Assembly: GCA_902797435.1 (NCBI GenBank)
Contig: CADBSV010000044.1
Location: 1 to 64,000 of the forward strand
Direction: 5' to 3'
DNA: 64,000 bases
DNA from: an uncultured Bacteroidia bacterium
GTDB taxonomy: Bacteria > Bacteroidota > Bacteroidia > Bacteroidales > UBA932
The notes under the pieces are model-generated. The model saw nothing but the letters and a program-made list of their open reading frames with translations, searched no databases and was not told the origin of the DNA. A program made the translations under genes and the position numbers. Every line of letters begins with the position of its first letter. The first letter of the stretch is position 1. Of the stretch, positions 25,162 to 34,231 are shown piece by piece.

Positions 25162-26252
25162 TGGAAACTCCGGGTGTTGCGGTGCGCCTGAATCCCTTCA
25201 AGGGATGCGAGGGGCCGGTCGGAACCCGTGTGCCCTGGAGCCCGCACGGCCGTTTCCTTGAGCAGCGTCCCAATTTTACGCTGGATCCACTTCTTCATGC
25301 CGGATGCTACTATGTGCAGGACAGCTCCGCAATGTACGTGGGGCATATTTTCCGCAGGCACCTTGGCGAGTTTGGAAGAGGCATCCGCGTGCTGGACCTC
25401 TGCGCTGCGCCAGGCGGCAAGACAACCGATCTGGCGGCCAGCCTGAGGGAGGCATTCGGTGGGGACTTCCTGCTTGTTTCCAACGAAGTGATGAAGGCCA
25501 GGGCTGCCGTGCTCCGGGACAACGTGGCCCGCTGGGGAGACCCCTGCGTGAAGGTGACCAGCGCCGATCCTGCAGCGTTCGGCTCGCTCATGCCCGGTTA
25601 TTTCGACATTATCGTAGCGGACGTGCCCTGCAGCGGCGAGGGGATGTTCCGCAAAGACCCGGGGGCTGAGGCCCAGTGGAGCCCCGCCGTAGTGGAGCTT
25701 TGCACATCAAGGCAGAGGAGGATCCTTGCGGATGTGTGGCCGGCCCTTCGCAGCGGAGGCATACTGGTATATTCCACCTGCACTTACGAAGACTGCGAGA
25801 ACGACGGCAACCTCGAGTGGGCCGCCGAAACGCTCGGAGGCGAAATCTTCGCTCCGGAAGACGAATTCCCGCAGTGGGGGGTGCGTCTTACCCGCCACGG
25901 GAACCTGCTGAAGGCGGGGGAGGTGCCGGGAGAAGGCCAGTGGGCGGGAGCGTTGAGAAAGACCGCAGATGCGCCGGCGCCGGGCCGGGAGGGCTTACTT
26001 CCCGGAATGTTGAAGATTGATGAGGCAGACCGCATTCTCTCTATAGACTATGTTCCGGAGTACCCCGTGGTGGACCTTTCCCTTCAGGACGCCCTGAAAT
26101 ATCTTCACCGCGATGTGCTGCGGCTGCCGGACGCCCCGGCGGGCCTGATTATTGCAGCGTTCAGCGGACATCCGCTCGGATTTGCCAAGAACATCGGCAG
26201 CCGTTGCAACAATCTGCTCCCCAAGGGCAGAAGGATACTTATGGACGTATGA
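25161..26252 (+). CDS. RsmB/NOP-family RNA cytosine-C5 methyltransferase
   Basis: The 363-residue enzyme should methylate a cytosine in rRNA using SAM. It has motif I (VLDLCAAPGGKTTDLAA), motif IV with the conserved PCSGEGMFRKDP (VADVPCSGEG) and motif VI with the catalytic TCTY (YSTCTYEDCEND). The C-terminal part (about 290-363) resembles the RsmF-type extra domain (FSGHPLGFAKNIGSRCNNLLPKGRRI). The N-terminus begins directly at the VRLNPFKG segment, so it is about 30 residues shorter than I expect for relatives. The start is fixed by the overlap with the upstream stop. Confidence 0.88.
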   Translation: METPGVAVRLNPFKGCEGPVGTRVPWSPHGRFLEQRPNFTLDPLLHAGCYYVQDSSAMYVGHIFRRHLGEFGRGIRVLDLCAAPGGKTTDLAASLREAFGGDFLLVSNEVMKARAAVLRDNVARWGDPCVKVTSADPAAFGSLMPGYFDIIVADVPCSGEGMFRKDPGAEAQWSPAVVELCTSRQRRILADVWPALRSGGILVYSTCTYEDCENDGNLEWAAETLGGEIFAPEDEFPQWGVRLTRHGNLLKAGEVPGEGQWAGALRKTADAPAPGREGLLPGMLKIDEADRILSIDYVPEYPVVDLSLQDALKYLHRDVLRLPDAPAGLIIAAFSGHPLGFAKNIGSRCNNLLPKGRRILMDV

Positions 26253-26274
26253 CAACAACAATACCTAAGGCAAA

Positions 26275-28287
26275 ATGAAAAAGTTAGTCTTTCTTATGAT
26301 TCCCTTCATGATGCTGGCATCATGTCAGCCAAAGGCGGAGAAGGTCCCTGCCCTTGACCTCTCCAACCTCGACACATCGGTTGCCCCCGGTGAAGATTTC
26401 TATGCTTATGCCACAGGGGGATGGCAGCGCAACAACCCGCTGAGGCCCGAATTCTCCCGTTTCGGCAGTTTCGACCAGCTTAGCGAAAACAACGTGGTGC
26501 GCCTGAACGAACTCTTCTCGTCCATGACCACCATGAAGACGAAACAGGGCAGCGTTGAACAGAAGATAGTGACCCTCTACACCCAGGGCCTTGATTCCCT
26601 GCGCCTCAATGAGGACGGCGCGGCGCCTCTGCTTCCCTACGTGCAGAAAGTGTATGAGGCATCCGACAAGGAGGCGCTTGCCCGCGTGATAGCCGACATG
26701 CATGACTGCGGAAGCGGCTCGTTCTTCGGCGCATATGTCGAGGCGGACCTCAAGGACAGTGAGAACCAGATACTGTATCTTGGCCAGGGCGGACTTGGAA
26801 TAGGCGACCGCGATTATTATCTGCTCGCCTCCAACGTGCCCATTAAGGAAGGTTACCGCAAGTTCCTCGTAAAGGTTTTCGACCTGGTCGGATGTCCCGA
26901 CAGCAAGGCCGCGGCCGACAACGCCGTTTTCGTGGAAGAAGTGCTTGCCGGCCATTCCTGGACCCGCGAGCAGGAAAGGGACTACATATCCCAGTACAAT
27001 CCGATGAGCACCGCTGAGCTCGAGGCCGCATATCCCGGTTTCCCGTTCGCGGCATACTTCGAGCAGCGCGGCATAGCCCCCCAGGAAAAGCTGGTGGTTG
27101 CGGAGCAGTCGTATTTCAAGGGATTCAGCGACTACTATGCATCAGCCGACCTTTCCGTTCTCAAGGATTATGTAGCCGGGCGTCTCATCGCAGGCTCATG
27201 CGGTTCGCTCAGCGACGATTTCTATAATGCGAGCTTCGAGTTCTTCAGCCGCCAGATGGCTGGCGTCCAGGAGCAGAAGCCCCGCTGGAAACGCGCCATG
27301 CAGGTTCCCAACGGCGTCCTCAGCGAGGCTGTGGGCAAGATGTATGTCCAGAAGTATTTCCCCGAGAGCAGCAAGCGCAAGATGCTCACCCTCGTCAGGA
27401 ACCTTCAGACCGCGCTCGGAGAGCATATCCAGAGTCTCGAATGGATGGGCGATTCCACCAAGGTGAAGGCCATGGAAAAGCTGTCCAGCTTCACGGTTAA
27501 AATCGGTTATCCCGACAAGTGGAAGGATTACAGTTCCCTTGTAATCGATCCGTCCAAGAGTTATTTCGAAAACCAGAAAGCTGCCAGCCAGTGGTATGTT
27601 GCGGACAATCTCTCCAAGCTCGGCAAGCCCACGGACAAGACCGAGTGGGGAATGCCTCCCCAGATGGTGAATGCCTATTACAACCCCACCACCAACGAAA
27701 TCTGCTTCCCCGCGGCCATACTGCAGCCTCCGTTCTTCAATCCCGATGCCGACGATGCAGTCAACTACGGTGCAATCGGAGTCGTGATAGGGCATGAGAT
27801 GACTCACGGATTCGACGATCAGGGACGCCTTTTCGACAAGGACGGCAACATGTCCGACTGGTGGACCGCCGAAGACGCGGCTTCCTTCCAGCAGAAGGCC
27901 TCCAGGCTCGTGGAGCAGTACTCCGCTGTTGAGATTCTCCCCGGCGTGCATGCCAACGGGCAGAACACCCTCGGAGAGAACATCGCCGACCATGGCGGAC
28001 TCAGCATAGCCTACACCGCTCTCCACAATGCCATAGCGGGCAAGAACGTGCCGGATATCGACGGTTTCACTCCCGACCAGCGCTTCTATCTCGGCTATGC
28101 CACGGTATGGGCCCAGAACATCACCCCCGAGGAGAAGGCACGTCTGACGAACCTCGACGTCCACTCCCTTGCGGAGAACCGCGTGAACGTTGCGGTCCGC
28201 AACTTCCAGACCTTCTTCGACGCCTTCGGAATAAAGGAAGGCGATCCCATGTACAGGCCCGAGGAAGAAAGGGTTCGCATCTGGTAA
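26275..28287 (+). CDS. pepO: M13 family metallopeptidase lipoprotein
   Basis: The 670-residue protein has a lipobox (LASC, Cys 17) and the M13 (neprilysin/PepO) layout: an N-terminal PGEDFYAYATGGWQ, the zinc site VIGHEMTHGFDDQG and the third ligand region ENIADHGG, and a C-terminal NVAVRNFQTFFDAF. It should be an envelope endopeptidase that cuts short peptides. It lies 2 bp before a permease gene. Confidence 0.95.
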   Translation: MKKLVFLMIPFMMLASCQPKAEKVPALDLSNLDTSVAPGEDFYAYATGGWQRNNPLRPEFSRFGSFDQLSENNVVRLNELFSSMTTMKTKQGSVEQKIVTLYTQGLDSLRLNEDGAAPLLPYVQKVYEASDKEALARVIADMHDCGSGSFFGAYVEADLKDSENQILYLGQGGLGIGDRDYYLLASNVPIKEGYRKFLVKVFDLVGCPDSKAAADNAVFVEEVLAGHSWTREQERDYISQYNPMSTAELEAAYPGFPFAAYFEQRGIAPQEKLVVAEQSYFKGFSDYYASADLSVLKDYVAGRLIAGSCGSLSDDFYNASFEFFSRQMAGVQEQKPRWKRAMQVPNGVLSEAVGKMYVQKYFPESSKRKMLTLVRNLQTALGEHIQSLEWMGDSTKVKAMEKLSSFTVKIGYPDKWKDYSSLVIDPSKSYFENQKAASQWYVADNLSKLGKPTDKTEWGMPPQMVNAYYNPTTNEICFPAAILQPPFFNPDADDAVNYGAIGVVIGHEMTHGFDDQGRLFDKDGNMSDWWTAEDAASFQQKASRLVEQYSAVEILPGVHANGQNTLGENIADHGGLSIAYTALHNAIAGKNVPDIDGFTPDQRFYLGYATVWAQNITPEEKARLTNLDVHSLAENRVNVAVRNFQTFFDAFGIKEGDPMYRPEEERVRIW

Positions 28288-28288
28288 A

Positions 28289-29425
28289 ATGCGCGCGGAG
28301 AGATTCATATCTTCGCGTCTCGATTTCAGGGGAAGGATAACGGTCGCAGCCACGGCCGTGTCCTTCCTCGTCATTATCCTTTCGCTGATGGTGGTGGACG
28401 GGTTCCGCAGGGAAATCCGCCGCGGAGTCAGTTCCCTCATGGGAGATGTCCAGCTTACCGCCAGCGCGCTCAGCTATTACGGCGAAGGCGAAGCCATAAC
28501 TGCCGCAGACTCGCTGCTTTCGTTACTGCGCTCGGTAAGGGGAGTGAAGAGCCTTTCCCCTGCCATCTACCGGAGTGCCGTAGTGAATTTTGACGGCAAT
28601 CTCCAGGGGGTGCTGGTGAAAGGCGTGCCGGGCCTTTCCGACAGTTCGCTGTGCGTAGGCATCCCTTCTTCGCTGGCTGCAAAACTGAAGGTGGGAAAGG
28701 GGGATTTCCTGCCCTCGTATTTCATAGGAGACAGGGTCAAGGTGCGCCGTTTCAGGGTTGCCGACATATATCAGGACCCGATAAAAACGGACGACCGCTA
28801 TCTTGTATATGCTTCTTTGGAAGACATGCAGAGGGTGAACGGCTGGGATTCCCTGAAGGTTTCGGCCCTGGAGGCGGTGCTCTCCGAAAAGTATTCCTCC
28901 CCCGGGTGGCAGCGCCGCAAGGCTGAAGAACTCTCGGTGCTCTCTTCGCTTGCCGCCACGGCCTCATCCGACCGCTATGCGCGGCTTTACGACTGGCTGC
29001 ACCTTCTCGATTTCAACGTAATTGCAATCCTTGCCCTGATGATTCTGGTGGCGGGATTCAATATGGTCTCGGGGCTGCTCATAATGCTTTTCCGCAGTAC
29101 CGGGACCATCGGAACGCTCAAGGCGCTCGGAATGGGAGACAGAGGGGTGGCCGGAGTTTTCCTGAGGGTGGCGTCTTCAGTTGTGCTGAAGGGCATGGCG
29201 ATAGGGGGAGGGGCTGCTCTGCTGTTTGCGGCCGTACAGGGCACGACACACCTTATAAAGCTGAATCCGGAGAATTATTTCGTGAGTTTCGTGCCGGTAG
29301 ATGTAAACGTCCTCAAGATTCTGGGTGCCTGCGCCCTGGCGTACTTCCTGATAATGCTTATTCTCCTTCTGCCATCCCTGTTCATATCGAAGGTGGATCC
29401 TGCAAATACGGTGAGGGTCAGGTAG
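28289..29425 (+). CDS. FtsX/LolE-type ABC transporter permease
   Basis: The 378-residue protein has one N-terminal helix (about 17-40), a large periplasmic MacB-like domain (about 45-240) and three C-terminal helices (about 245-275, 300-330, 345-368). This is the LolC/LolE and MacB permease pattern. No ATP-binding partner is adjacent, so the ATPase must be encoded elsewhere. Its stop abuts the convergent transglycosylase gene with no gap. Substrate, possibly lipoproteins, is inferred from the family. Confidence 0.82.
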   Translation: MRAERFISSRLDFRGRITVAATAVSFLVIILSLMVVDGFRREIRRGVSSLMGDVQLTASALSYYGEGEAITAADSLLSLLRSVRGVKSLSPAIYRSAVVNFDGNLQGVLVKGVPGLSDSSLCVGIPSSLAAKLKVGKGDFLPSYFIGDRVKVRRFRVADIYQDPIKTDDRYLVYASLEDMQRVNGWDSLKVSALEAVLSEKYSSPGWQRRKAEELSVLSSLAATASSDRYARLYDWLHLLDFNVIAILALMILVAGFNMVSGLLIMLFRSTGTIGTLKALGMGDRGVAGVFLRVASSVVLKGMAIGGGAALLFAAVQGTTHLIKLNPENYFVSFVPVDVNVLKILGACALAYFLIMLILLLPSLFISKVDPANTVRVR

Positions 29426-30106
29426 TCAGGGGGCGATCCTTGTGTAATGCCCGTAGCGTGCCATCACGGCTTTAACGTATTCTATCGTTTCGAATCCCTG
29501 GAATTTCCCGAGTTTTACGGTGTCCACTGCAAGTATCGAATCCGAGCGCATCTCCGGAATCACCCCGGCAAGGTTGTCCCAATAACCGGGATCCACACCT
29601 TTCCATCTTGCATAATTGATTATGTCGGTTATCCTGCCGCCCCCGGCGTTGTAAGCGGCCAGCATCATTTTCTGTTGTTCCGTGGTGTTGGCTGCAATTC
29701 CGCGGTAACGGTAGAAAAGGCTCTTCAGATACCGGGTTCCGGCCATCACGTTCTGGGATGGGTCGAGCAGGCTGTCTGCGCCGAAGGCCCTGGCGGTGGA
29801 GGGCATCATCTGCATCAGCCCTGTAGCTCCGCGTTTTGAAAGGGCATCGTGCCTGAAGTGGGATTCGTGATAGACGATGGCCGATACCAGGCGCCAGTCG
29901 AGTCCTGCCGAGTCGCTCCATGCCCGGATGAGCGAATCGTAGGGGCTGATTCTGTAATTCTCCTGACGGTCCCTTTCGCCGAAAGGTATGTAGCGGGCCA
30001 CAGCCGGTGATTCTTGTTTTTTGAATCTGAGCGACAAAAAAGCTCCGGCGGCGAGCAGGAGGCAGAGCGCTGTCATGGCGCATGTAGTGGCCTTTACAAA
30101 CCTCAT
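29426..30106 (-). CDS. SLT-type lytic transglycosylase
   Basis: The 226-residue protein has an N-terminal membrane anchor (about 5-27) and an SLT domain (about 65-200): AIVYHESHF with the catalytic Glu, GATGLMQMMPSTARAFG and AAYNAGGGRI. It cleaves the glycan strands of peptidoglycan in the periplasm. It overlaps the porin gene by 1 bp, so both are probably on one transcript. Confidence 0.92.
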   Translation of the reverse strand: MRFVKATTCAMTALCLLLAAGAFLSLRFKKQESPAVARYIPFGERDRQENYRISPYDSLIRAWSDSAGLDWRLVSAIVYHESHFRHDALSKRGATGLMQMMPSTARAFGADSLLDPSQNVMAGTRYLKSLFYRYRGIAANTTEQQKMMLAAYNAGGGRITDIINYARWKGVDPGYWDNLAGVIPEMRSDSILAVDTVKLGKFQGFETIEYVKAVMARYGHYTRIAP

Positions 30107-32805
30107 TATCTGTTCCTTGCGGTTTGCGCCCTCGAATTCACGGAGCCGCTTCCTCCCGGCCTTGCGGCAGAGTCCAGGGTCCCTTCCGTGGAAAATCCCC
30201 GGGAGGATGAGGAGCCGCGTTTGCCCGGCTGTACATAGAACGGCCAGAAGATGCCCAGTTTGAGGGTTCTCTGCGTGCCTATGTAATTATGGGCGGTGAA
30301 GTAGTCCGAGTCTTTGAGAGGCCATCCCATATTGGCGTTTTCGTATTTGAGGAAGATGCATGCCCGTTTCCACTGGATGTTCATGAATACATCCACTACC
30401 GGCCCGTTTTCGTAAAGCGCCCTTGCCTGGTTGTGGAATACGCCTGCGGCGGGATTCCACGCCGGAGCATACCACTGGGTATTGTACCAGCCGTTCAGAC
30501 CTATCTGCATTACCATCACGTTGTTGCGCTCGGCGTCTTTCTGGACGGCGAACTGCGCAAACCATTTGAGGTTCAGGGCCAGGGCGGGCAGGGGAAGGAT
30601 TTCCTGGTCGGAAGAAACCTGGGCGAGCACCTTGTTGTCGAGATGCAGCAGGCCGCCTATCACGAATTCTTTCCTCAGCGAAGCGCTGAGTACGCTGACG
30701 ACCCCGGAATTCTGGCGAATTACTGCCGTCGTGTCGTAATAGATATGGTTCCCGACAAGGGAATACCCGGCGTCGGCATGGAGTTTCCAGTAGGGGATGT
30801 CAACGGTGGCGCGGAGGCAGCTCTGCGAAGTCTTCCCGAAGGTATTGTTCCAGGAGTAGTGGTTTGCGTAGATGCGCTGCTGGTAGTGGTTGGGCTCGGT
30901 AAGCGAGGTTCCGAACCTTACTCCGAGGGAAAGCGGACTCTTGCGGGCCCTTCGGAACGGGAAGAAGTTCACGCGGGCGGAGGCGTTTATGTCGAAGTCC
31001 CCAAGTTCGGCTCCTGCGAAAGTGAAGCGGCCCTTGGCGTCCCAGTCGAAATACTGGTGCAGGTTCCCCTCCACTCCGGCGTAGGCATATACCGAATTCT
31101 CCTTATGGACGGACGAAGTCTTTAGGGAATCGTATGAGTCGTAGTAGGTGCGGTACTTGTCCCCGATTCCCACGTTGAGCTTTGAGACAATGGCGTCGTC
31201 TTTCCAGGGCTGGAGCCGTACGAACAGTTTGTTGTCGAGCTCGGTTACCCTGAAATAGTCGTTGCTCTCCGATGGGCTGTAGTTGTTGATGCCGTGGAAC
31301 AGGTCGGCTACGTAGGTATTTGTGGAGGAGAACTTGTCCTGATAGTTCCTGTTGTACCAGTTCCACTCCGTGCTGTGGCCGACAAAGGCGGTGGTGGCAT
31401 CTTCGTCTGAGTCTGCTTCTGCGGTCGTATCGCCCGGGGCGATAAGTTCGCGCACGAAATCCAGAGGAATCCTGTACTGCTGGTCGAGGAAGGCCGTGCG
31501 CTTCTTGAGCTTGCTCGAAGCATTGTTGAGCACTACGCTTATTTCCCTGGCGTCAACGGTGGTGTCCCTTACCCATTTTGCATCCTGCACGCCGCCGTTC
31601 TCTTCGTGGGAGACTGTGTTGGAGATGATGCCGGCGTGGGCAAGGTAGTTCTTGCCGAGATAATTGCCTGCAAGCGCGAATGTCTTGTTCTTGGTTTCCT
31701 CGTTGTCGAGCATTCCTCCGCCTCCCCAGCGGTCGTAGAGCAGCTGCAGGTTCAGCTCCGGAGTTATGTTCTGTGTGGTTAAGATATGCAGGTTGTCGCT
31801 CTCCGTTTCGTCGGATGCCAGCAGCAGCGTGCCCCAGTAGGCCAGTTCGGTGTAAGGGGTCTTGGTGTTGAAATGGGGGAAGGTCCCATGGGAGTAGCTC
31901 CACGATTCGTAAGGGGTGTAGAAATCCACTCCGCTGCAGCTCCGTCGCCCTAAGAAATTATAGTTCTGCACCGGGGAACCGGCAACTCCGAGCCATGTGG
32001 AGTTTACGTCCTGGCGCCGGAAGGCGTAGTCGTAGAAATAATAATTGTACGAAGTATCCGGGACATGGGTGTCCATATTGTGGAAGTCGGGGTCGAGATG
32101 CCACGATACTATGCGTTTGTACTTGAGGGAATCCGGCACTGCGAAAGACTCGAGGATGCGCGGGGTGCTCTCCCTTATGCTGTCACGGACGGCCTTCTGC
32201 TCCTCCTTCAGGCTCTTGAGCGAATCCATCTCGTGCATTTTGCGGTTCATCTTCTGCTCGTAGTCGTACTTGCGGCGTTCCTCCTTGCTCAGACCGTTAT
32301 ACCAGGCGAGGAAGGCAGCCCTTGCCCTTGCGGCGGAATCGCGGCTGTAGAGGGAGTCGAGCCGGAAGCGGTCGGCAGAGTCGGCCCTCGCCCTGAGAGT
32401 GTCGGAAGCGGCCCGCCACTCCTTTACCTTCTGCAGCAGGGAGTCGCGTACGATCTGATGAGTTAGGGAATCGAGCAGGGCCACATAGTATTTGTACCGG
32501 AAAGGATCGGTTTCGCGAAGGGAATCGGGTACCCGGATGGTGTCGCGGGCGCTGAGGGCAAGCGAATCTTCCGCTGCCTTCTGGACGAACAGCCCCAGCG
32601 ACTGCAGTACGCTGTCGCTCAGCGCGGCGTCCGCGAAATCTCCTGTGCGGCCTTTCTTGTAGGCGTCTTTTTCGTAGATTACCGTATCGGCGAGGTTGCC
32701 CTCGAGCGAAAAGGTCTTGTGAACCGGCGCTTCGCCAAAAAGATTCCCTGCCAGGACCAGTCCGGCCACGGCAGCAGGGAAGAGTATGCTTCGGAGCGTG
32801 CTCAC
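30106..32805 (-). CDS. Porin_10 family outer-membrane protein
   Basis: The 899-residue protein has a signal sequence (SILFPAAVAGLVLAGNLFG), a long Arg/Glu/Asp/Ser-rich helical stretch (about 80-220) and a beta-barrel of the 'putative porin' family, with LGVAGSPVQNYNFLGR and many alternating aromatic strands. GTG 32805 is chosen: the TTG at 32814 lies inside the -7 box. The substrate is unknown. Confidence 0.8.
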   Translation of the reverse strand: MSTLRSILFPAAVAGLVLAGNLFGEAPVHKTFSLEGNLADTVIYEKDAYKKGRTGDFADAALSDSVLQSLGLFVQKAAEDSLALSARDTIRVPDSLRETDPFRYKYYVALLDSLTHQIVRDSLLQKVKEWRAASDTLRARADSADRFRLDSLYSRDSAARARAAFLAWYNGLSKEERRKYDYEQKMNRKMHEMDSLKSLKEEQKAVRDSIRESTPRILESFAVPDSLKYKRIVSWHLDPDFHNMDTHVPDTSYNYYFYDYAFRRQDVNSTWLGVAGSPVQNYNFLGRRSCSGVDFYTPYESWSYSHGTFPHFNTKTPYTELAYWGTLLLASDETESDNLHILTTQNITPELNLQLLYDRWGGGGMLDNEETKNKTFALAGNYLGKNYLAHAGIISNTVSHEENGGVQDAKWVRDTTVDAREISVVLNNASSKLKKRTAFLDQQYRIPLDFVRELIAPGDTTAEADSDEDATTAFVGHSTEWNWYNRNYQDKFSSTNTYVADLFHGINNYSPSESNDYFRVTELDNKLFVRLQPWKDDAIVSKLNVGIGDKYRTYYDSYDSLKTSSVHKENSVYAYAGVEGNLHQYFDWDAKGRFTFAGAELGDFDINASARVNFFPFRRARKSPLSLGVRFGTSLTEPNHYQQRIYANHYSWNNTFGKTSQSCLRATVDIPYWKLHADAGYSLVGNHIYYDTTAVIRQNSGVVSVLSASLRKEFVIGGLLHLDNKVLAQVSSDQEILPLPALALNLKWFAQFAVQKDAERNNVMVMQIGLNGWYNTQWYAPAWNPAAGVFHNQARALYENGPVVDVFMNIQWKRACIFLKYENANMGWPLKDSDYFTAHNYIGTQRTLKLGIFWPFYVQPGKRGSSSSRGFSTEGTLDSAARPGGSGSVNSRAQTARNR

Positions 32806-32811
32806 AGCCTG

Positions 32812-32819
32812 CAAAGATA
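32812..32819 (-). promoter_or_regulatory. -7 box 6 bp before the porin gene
   Basis: TATCTTTG on the minus strand ends 6 bp before GTG 32805. A leaderless or very short-leader mRNA is implied. Confidence 0.45.
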
Positions 32820-32843
32820 CCTATTTTTTTGATTATCCTTTTA

Positions 32844-32875
32844 TTTGTTTTTCTCTTGATTTGCCATTACATTTG
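32844..32875 (+). promoter_or_regulatory. Promoter of the AmgK-like gene
   Basis: TTTG (32844-32847), a 20-bp spacer and TACATTTG (32868-32875) form a strong consensus promoter ending 8 bp before ATG 32884. The GTG at 32878 would lie before the expected transcription start, which favours ATG 32884. Confidence 0.65.
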
Positions 32876-32883
32876 CCGTGAGT

Positions 32884-33897
32884 ATGGAAAGACTTGTAAA
32901 ACTCTACCGCGAGCGTTTTGGCTCCGAACCCGTTTCCGTCAGTCTGCTGCCCCTCAGCGGCAGTGCGCGCAAGTACTACCGCATGCTTCCCGAAGGAGTG
33001 ATTGGGTGCATAGGAACGAACCTCAAGGAGAACAGGGCCTTTGTGACTATCGGAAAGGCCATGAGGGATGCCGGGGTGGCCGCGCCGGAGGTTTATGGCA
33101 TAAGCCCCGACGGCTTGGCCTACATTCAGGAAGACCTCGGGAACGGACAGCTGTTCGCCCTTCTCGGGCCTTCCATAGAGAAGGGGAGTTTTTCCCCTGA
33201 AGAGAAGGGATGGCTTCGCTCCGTAATGGAGGCCCTTCCCGCGCTGCAGTTCGGCACCGGGGAGCGTATGGCTTCGGACTGGGACGTTTGCTTCCCGGAC
33301 AGGGAGTTCAACGGGAGGATGGTGAGCTTCGACATCAACTACTTCAAATACTGCTATCTCAAGGAGAGCGGGGTCGATTTCGATGAAATAGCCCTTCAGG
33401 ACGATTACGACCGTCTTCTCGAAGACGCCCTCGAACCTTTCGGGCAGACATTCATGTACCGCGACTTCCAGGCCAGGAACATAATGATCCGGGACGGAAA
33501 GCCTTGGTTCATCGACTTTCAGGGCGGACGGCGCGGTCCGGTGCAGTACGACCTTGCTTCGTTCCTTTTGAATGCCGGAACGCATTTCTCCGAGGCGGTT
33601 CGCCGCGAACTCGAAGACGCATACATAACAGCCCTCGGCGATTTCTGCAAAGTGTCCAGGGACGAATTCATGGAGCGCTACCGCCTTATGGCTCTGGTGC
33701 GCATGCTGCAGGAATTCGGCGCCTACGGTTTCCGGGGCCTGATAGAGGGGAAGCAGCTTTTCATCGACTGCATCGCCCCAGCCCAGAAGGTGCTCGGCTC
33801 TCTTGTGAAGGAGCCATTTGCCCGCTATCCTTATCTTACGGATGTTTTGCGCAGAGTTGCAGCCGACGAAGGCGGAATTCTCGCCAAGATTGTGTAG
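32884..33897 (+). CDS. amgK: Anomeric MurNAc/GlcNAc kinase, AmgK-like phosphotransferase
   Basis: The 337-residue aminoglycoside-phosphotransferase-fold protein has the AmgK-type catalytic segment MYRDFQARNIM and WFIDFQGGRRGPVQYDLASFL. AmgK phosphorylates the anomeric carbon of MurNAc in the cell-wall recycling route that leads through MurU to UDP-MurNAc. A MurU-like gene lies 0.3 kb away, which supports this reading. Without that neighbour it would be only 'phosphotransferase family protein'. Confidence 0.78.
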   Translation: MERLVKLYRERFGSEPVSVSLLPLSGSARKYYRMLPEGVIGCIGTNLKENRAFVTIGKAMRDAGVAAPEVYGISPDGLAYIQEDLGNGQLFALLGPSIEKGSFSPEEKGWLRSVMEALPALQFGTGERMASDWDVCFPDREFNGRMVSFDINYFKYCYLKESGVDFDEIALQDDYDRLLEDALEPFGQTFMYRDFQARNIMIRDGKPWFIDFQGGRRGPVQYDLASFLLNAGTHFSEAVRRELEDAYITALGDFCKVSRDEFMERYRLMALVRMLQEFGAYGFRGLIEGKQLFIDCIAPAQKVLGSLVKEPFARYPYLTDVLRRVAADEGGILAKIV

Positions 33898-33907
33898 CTT
33901 TGCGGAA

Positions 33908-34231
33908 ATGGCGAAACTGTTCAGGAATATCTGGGACCGCAGCAAGGACGGAACAAAGAAAGAACAAAGGGGTTTCATCCGCTTTGTGATAGTGAGTACC
34001 GCAATCTTTGTGGTGGTGCTGTTCGTAAAGAAGGACTCCGTTATACGCTGGATTCAGGCCGGTGTCGAACTGCACCGTCAGAAAAAGGAGATAGAATATT
34101 ACCAGCGCGAGATAAAGAAACTGGATTCGCAGATAGACGGCCTGTCCAACAACAGGGACACCCTCGAATCCTATGCGAGGGAGGAGTTCCATTTCGCGGA
34201 ACCGGGAGACGATGTCTATCTTGTAGAATAA
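33908..34231 (+). CDS. FtsB/DivIC septum-formation protein
   Basis: The 107-residue protein has a cytoplasmic start, one membrane helix (about 25-41), a coiled coil (KKEIEYYQREIKKLDSQIDGL) and a short C-terminal tail (YAREEFHFAEPGDDVYLVE). This is the FtsB/DivIC layout of a divisome subunit. ATG 33908 follows a TAGCTTTG box by 5 bp. The 3' end overlaps the convergent MurU-like gene by 16 bp. Confidence 0.88.
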   Translation: MAKLFRNIWDRSKDGTKKEQRGFIRFVIVSTAIFVVVLFVKKDSVIRWIQAGVELHRQKKEIEYYQREIKKLDSQIDGLSNNRDTLESYAREEFHFAEPGDDVYLVE

